A stretch of DNA of 64,000 nucleotides, taken from Sanderia malayensis. Taxonomy: Eukaryota; Cnidaria; Scyphozoa; Semaeostomeae; Pelagiidae. The position numbers and the translations under genes are program-made. The DNA lies in the NCBI GenBank assembly GCA_013076295.1, contig RQOL01000359.1, positions 17,418-81,417 on the forward strand, written 5' to 3'. The notes below the pieces were generated by a model. It was not told the DNA's origin. It saw nothing but the letters and a program-made list of their open reading frames with translations, and did no database searches. Shown here piece by piece: positions 62,569 through 64,000 of this stretch. Each line of letters begins with the position of its first letter. Position 1 is the stretch's first letter.

Positions 62569-63067
62569 TTAAAGACCATTAATGTAAGTCTCAGTATCTG
62601 CGATCATGGATTCTGTAATATTAAGCTTCCTATAGTCCTTCATTGCATTTGTTTTGTACATTATGACTGCAGGGTATTTCACATATATCTTCCAGTCTTG
62701 ATGAACCGAACGAAGATATTTTCTGATCTGCATCGAGTTGTTCTGCATGACTCTCAACTTTGGTGTCACCATTTGATCAATAAATATTGAAATTTTCTTA
62801 CCTTCGACCATGTATGGTGATTTGATCAAGGCTGTAATACCTGATTGCAGAACTGCATTCGCATCAGACCATCGAAGGAATTGAGCATAGATAGGTCTCG
62901 TTTTAGATGAGCCATTTTTTTGAGTGTTCTTTCGTCCACGATGGGCTCTTTCAATTTCAACAGCAACAGGGAGATCAAGTTTTAGGCCAGTAATAAATGT
63001 GGTCAAAAAAGATTTGCAATTATCCCAAGTGTCCTGTCCTTCACAACCTTCAGGAAATCCTCTAAAA
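62569..63067 (-). pseudogene. Retrotransposon ORF1, 5'-truncated
   Basis: The frame is open from the truncation point: GFPEGCEGQDTWDN, then VAVEIERAHRGRK and RPIYAQFLRWSDANAVL. This matches the RNA-binding ORF1 pattern of L1-like and related elements (GLPEG ... IERAHR ... RPI-x-x-x-F). It ends at 62569, 132 bp before ORF2. The N-terminal coiled-coil part expected upstream is absent. Confidence 0.8.
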
Positions 63068-63071
63068 AATC

Positions 63072-63081
63072 AAAACTATCA
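63072..63081. repeat. Target-site duplication, right
   Basis: AAAACTATCA, copy of 58742-58751. Confidence 0.9.
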
Positions 63082-64000
63082 AAATTAAATCAGTTATTAT
63101 ATCAACCAAATTATCAACATTTTTCCATCTGCAGGTACCCAGATGGTTATGCAGTTGCAACCACCCCTTCTGAATCGTAATCATGAAGGTCCAGCAGCAA
63201 TCCAAGCGGCAGATGTGGAGATGCTTAATGTAAATCAAGCTCAAAATGACAATGAGGTAAAAGAAAATTGTTAACAAAAGCTAACTACAGTTAGGCAACT
63301 CCATTTTCCATAACCCAAATCCCTCATGCAATTTCCCTACTTGAGACATGTATAATTATAAGTTCCCATGTATATTTATATCAATTTACATAGTCACACA
63401 GTAATGACATTAAAATTTCTATTAACTAATGACTATAATTTAATTTTCATTATTAACAGATGCGGCCAATGCAGATGCAACCCCAAACACATATTGAAAA
63501 TGAAAATAATGAAATTGAAAGGCCAGCACAACCTGATGAAATCAACGTGGAACAACACATTCCAATTGCACATGATAATCAGGTAAAACAGACTACCATC
63601 ACAATTGGCTTAAAATACACCAGTCAATCTCCATAGTACCATGTCAGGAAATTATTTTACTCTCTAAATAGACATATCTTCACAAGTTTCAGTTTTATGC
63701 ATTTCAAAACACATTATTGAATTATATTAACTTAGATTGCATTGCATTTCAGGATCCACAAATATTGCCTGCTGCTATGGAATTGCAACCCAACCTTGAA
63801 AATGAGAATGAAGAAAATCAAATAGCGGTACAACCACAAGAAGTTGAAATGCAAAACGAAATCCAACCACAACACCAAGATGATGTCCCCCAACCCATCG
63901 AACATCAAGAAAGGGAAGTAAATCAACCTATTCTTGAAATTCCTCAATTCTCCCCAATTCCTCATCATCTTGGGAAAATGACCAGGACATGTATTCACTG

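Larger units (their letters stand above)
58752..63071 (-). mobile_element. 5'-truncated non-LTR retrotransposon (CR1/L2/Jockey-like)
   Basis: About 4.3 kb on the minus strand inside intron 1 of Helitron D, bounded by a 10-bp target duplication. The left end is a T-run, i.e. an A-run 3' end preceded by short AATGAA-type repeats. The right end lies inside ORF1, so the 5' end was lost on insertion. Order: ORF1 remnant, PHD-like finger plus endonuclease plus reverse transcriptase ORF2, 3' untranslated part. No RNase H domain is seen. Clade assignment needs a phylogeny. Confidence 0.93.
58323..64000 (+). pseudogene. Helitron RepHel copy D, split by a retrotransposon and cut by the window end
   Basis: Exon 1 starts at 58323 and closely follows C, but one extra base near the start (AAAAAAAGG for AAAAAATCC) breaks the frame after about 26 codons; the C-like frame resumes with NDLHQLQQEYPQQPAPEYQ. 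Intron 1 holds the 58752-63071 retrotransposon. Exon 2 (from about 63136) lacks a base early on (GTACCCAGATGG), so it too is out of frame. Exon 3 (63461-63583) and exon 4 (from 63754) are open to the window end at the first zinc-finger cysteines. Whether its nuclease and helicase are intact lies outside the window. Confidence 0.85.

Overview
This is AT-rich eukaryotic DNA, almost certainly from an invertebrate animal. Spliced genes with short GT-AG introns, satellites, a non-LTR retrotransposon and several rolling-circle (Helitron-type) elements are all present. Nothing looks like a bacterial operon, and I found no rRNA, tRNA or CRISPR. The phylum cannot be fixed from sequence alone; repeat style and the transposon families would fit a marine invertebrate.

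Layout. (1) Positions 1-7661 hold a nearly perfect inverted duplication centred near 3493. Both arms carry the same decayed Helitron-like gene: DUF6570-like region, start of the Helitron-like N domain, linker, Pif1-type helicase. The right arm continues outwards to a C76/tegument-protease-like domain. (2) 8771-10066 is a broken gene of a protein family I recognise by motifs but cannot name. (3) 10070-11030 is a degenerate satellite. (4) From 11031 to the window end there is a head-to-tail tandem array of one long repeat unit, with anchor-to-anchor spacings of about 13 to 19 kb. I call the copies A (5'-truncated), B, C and D (cut by the window end). Each unit runs: TATA-like box, eight-exon Helitron RepHel gene, hairpin-rich 3' flank, long non-coding stretch, small three-exon passenger gene, long non-coding stretch, then a GC-rich core plus R2-R1 repeat and a 14-bp minisatellite. 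Unit B has a 100-N assembly gap inside that last block. Unit D is interrupted by a 5'-truncated non-LTR retrotransposon with a 10-bp target-site duplication.

Working together: the ancestral Helitron protein (about 1,660 residues when the exons are summed) has a zinc-finger-like region, an HUH nuclease (HAH plus two tyrosines) and a Pif1 helicase. No copy in the window is intact, yet different copies keep different parts. The passenger gene is the best candidate for something undescribed. Between copies A and B its central region differs almost only at synonymous positions, so it looks selected as protein, and its exons are about four times more divergent than its introns and flank.

Limits: all alignments were made by eye; homopolymer frameshifts may be sequencing errors; the arrays and palindrome need long-read confirmation.
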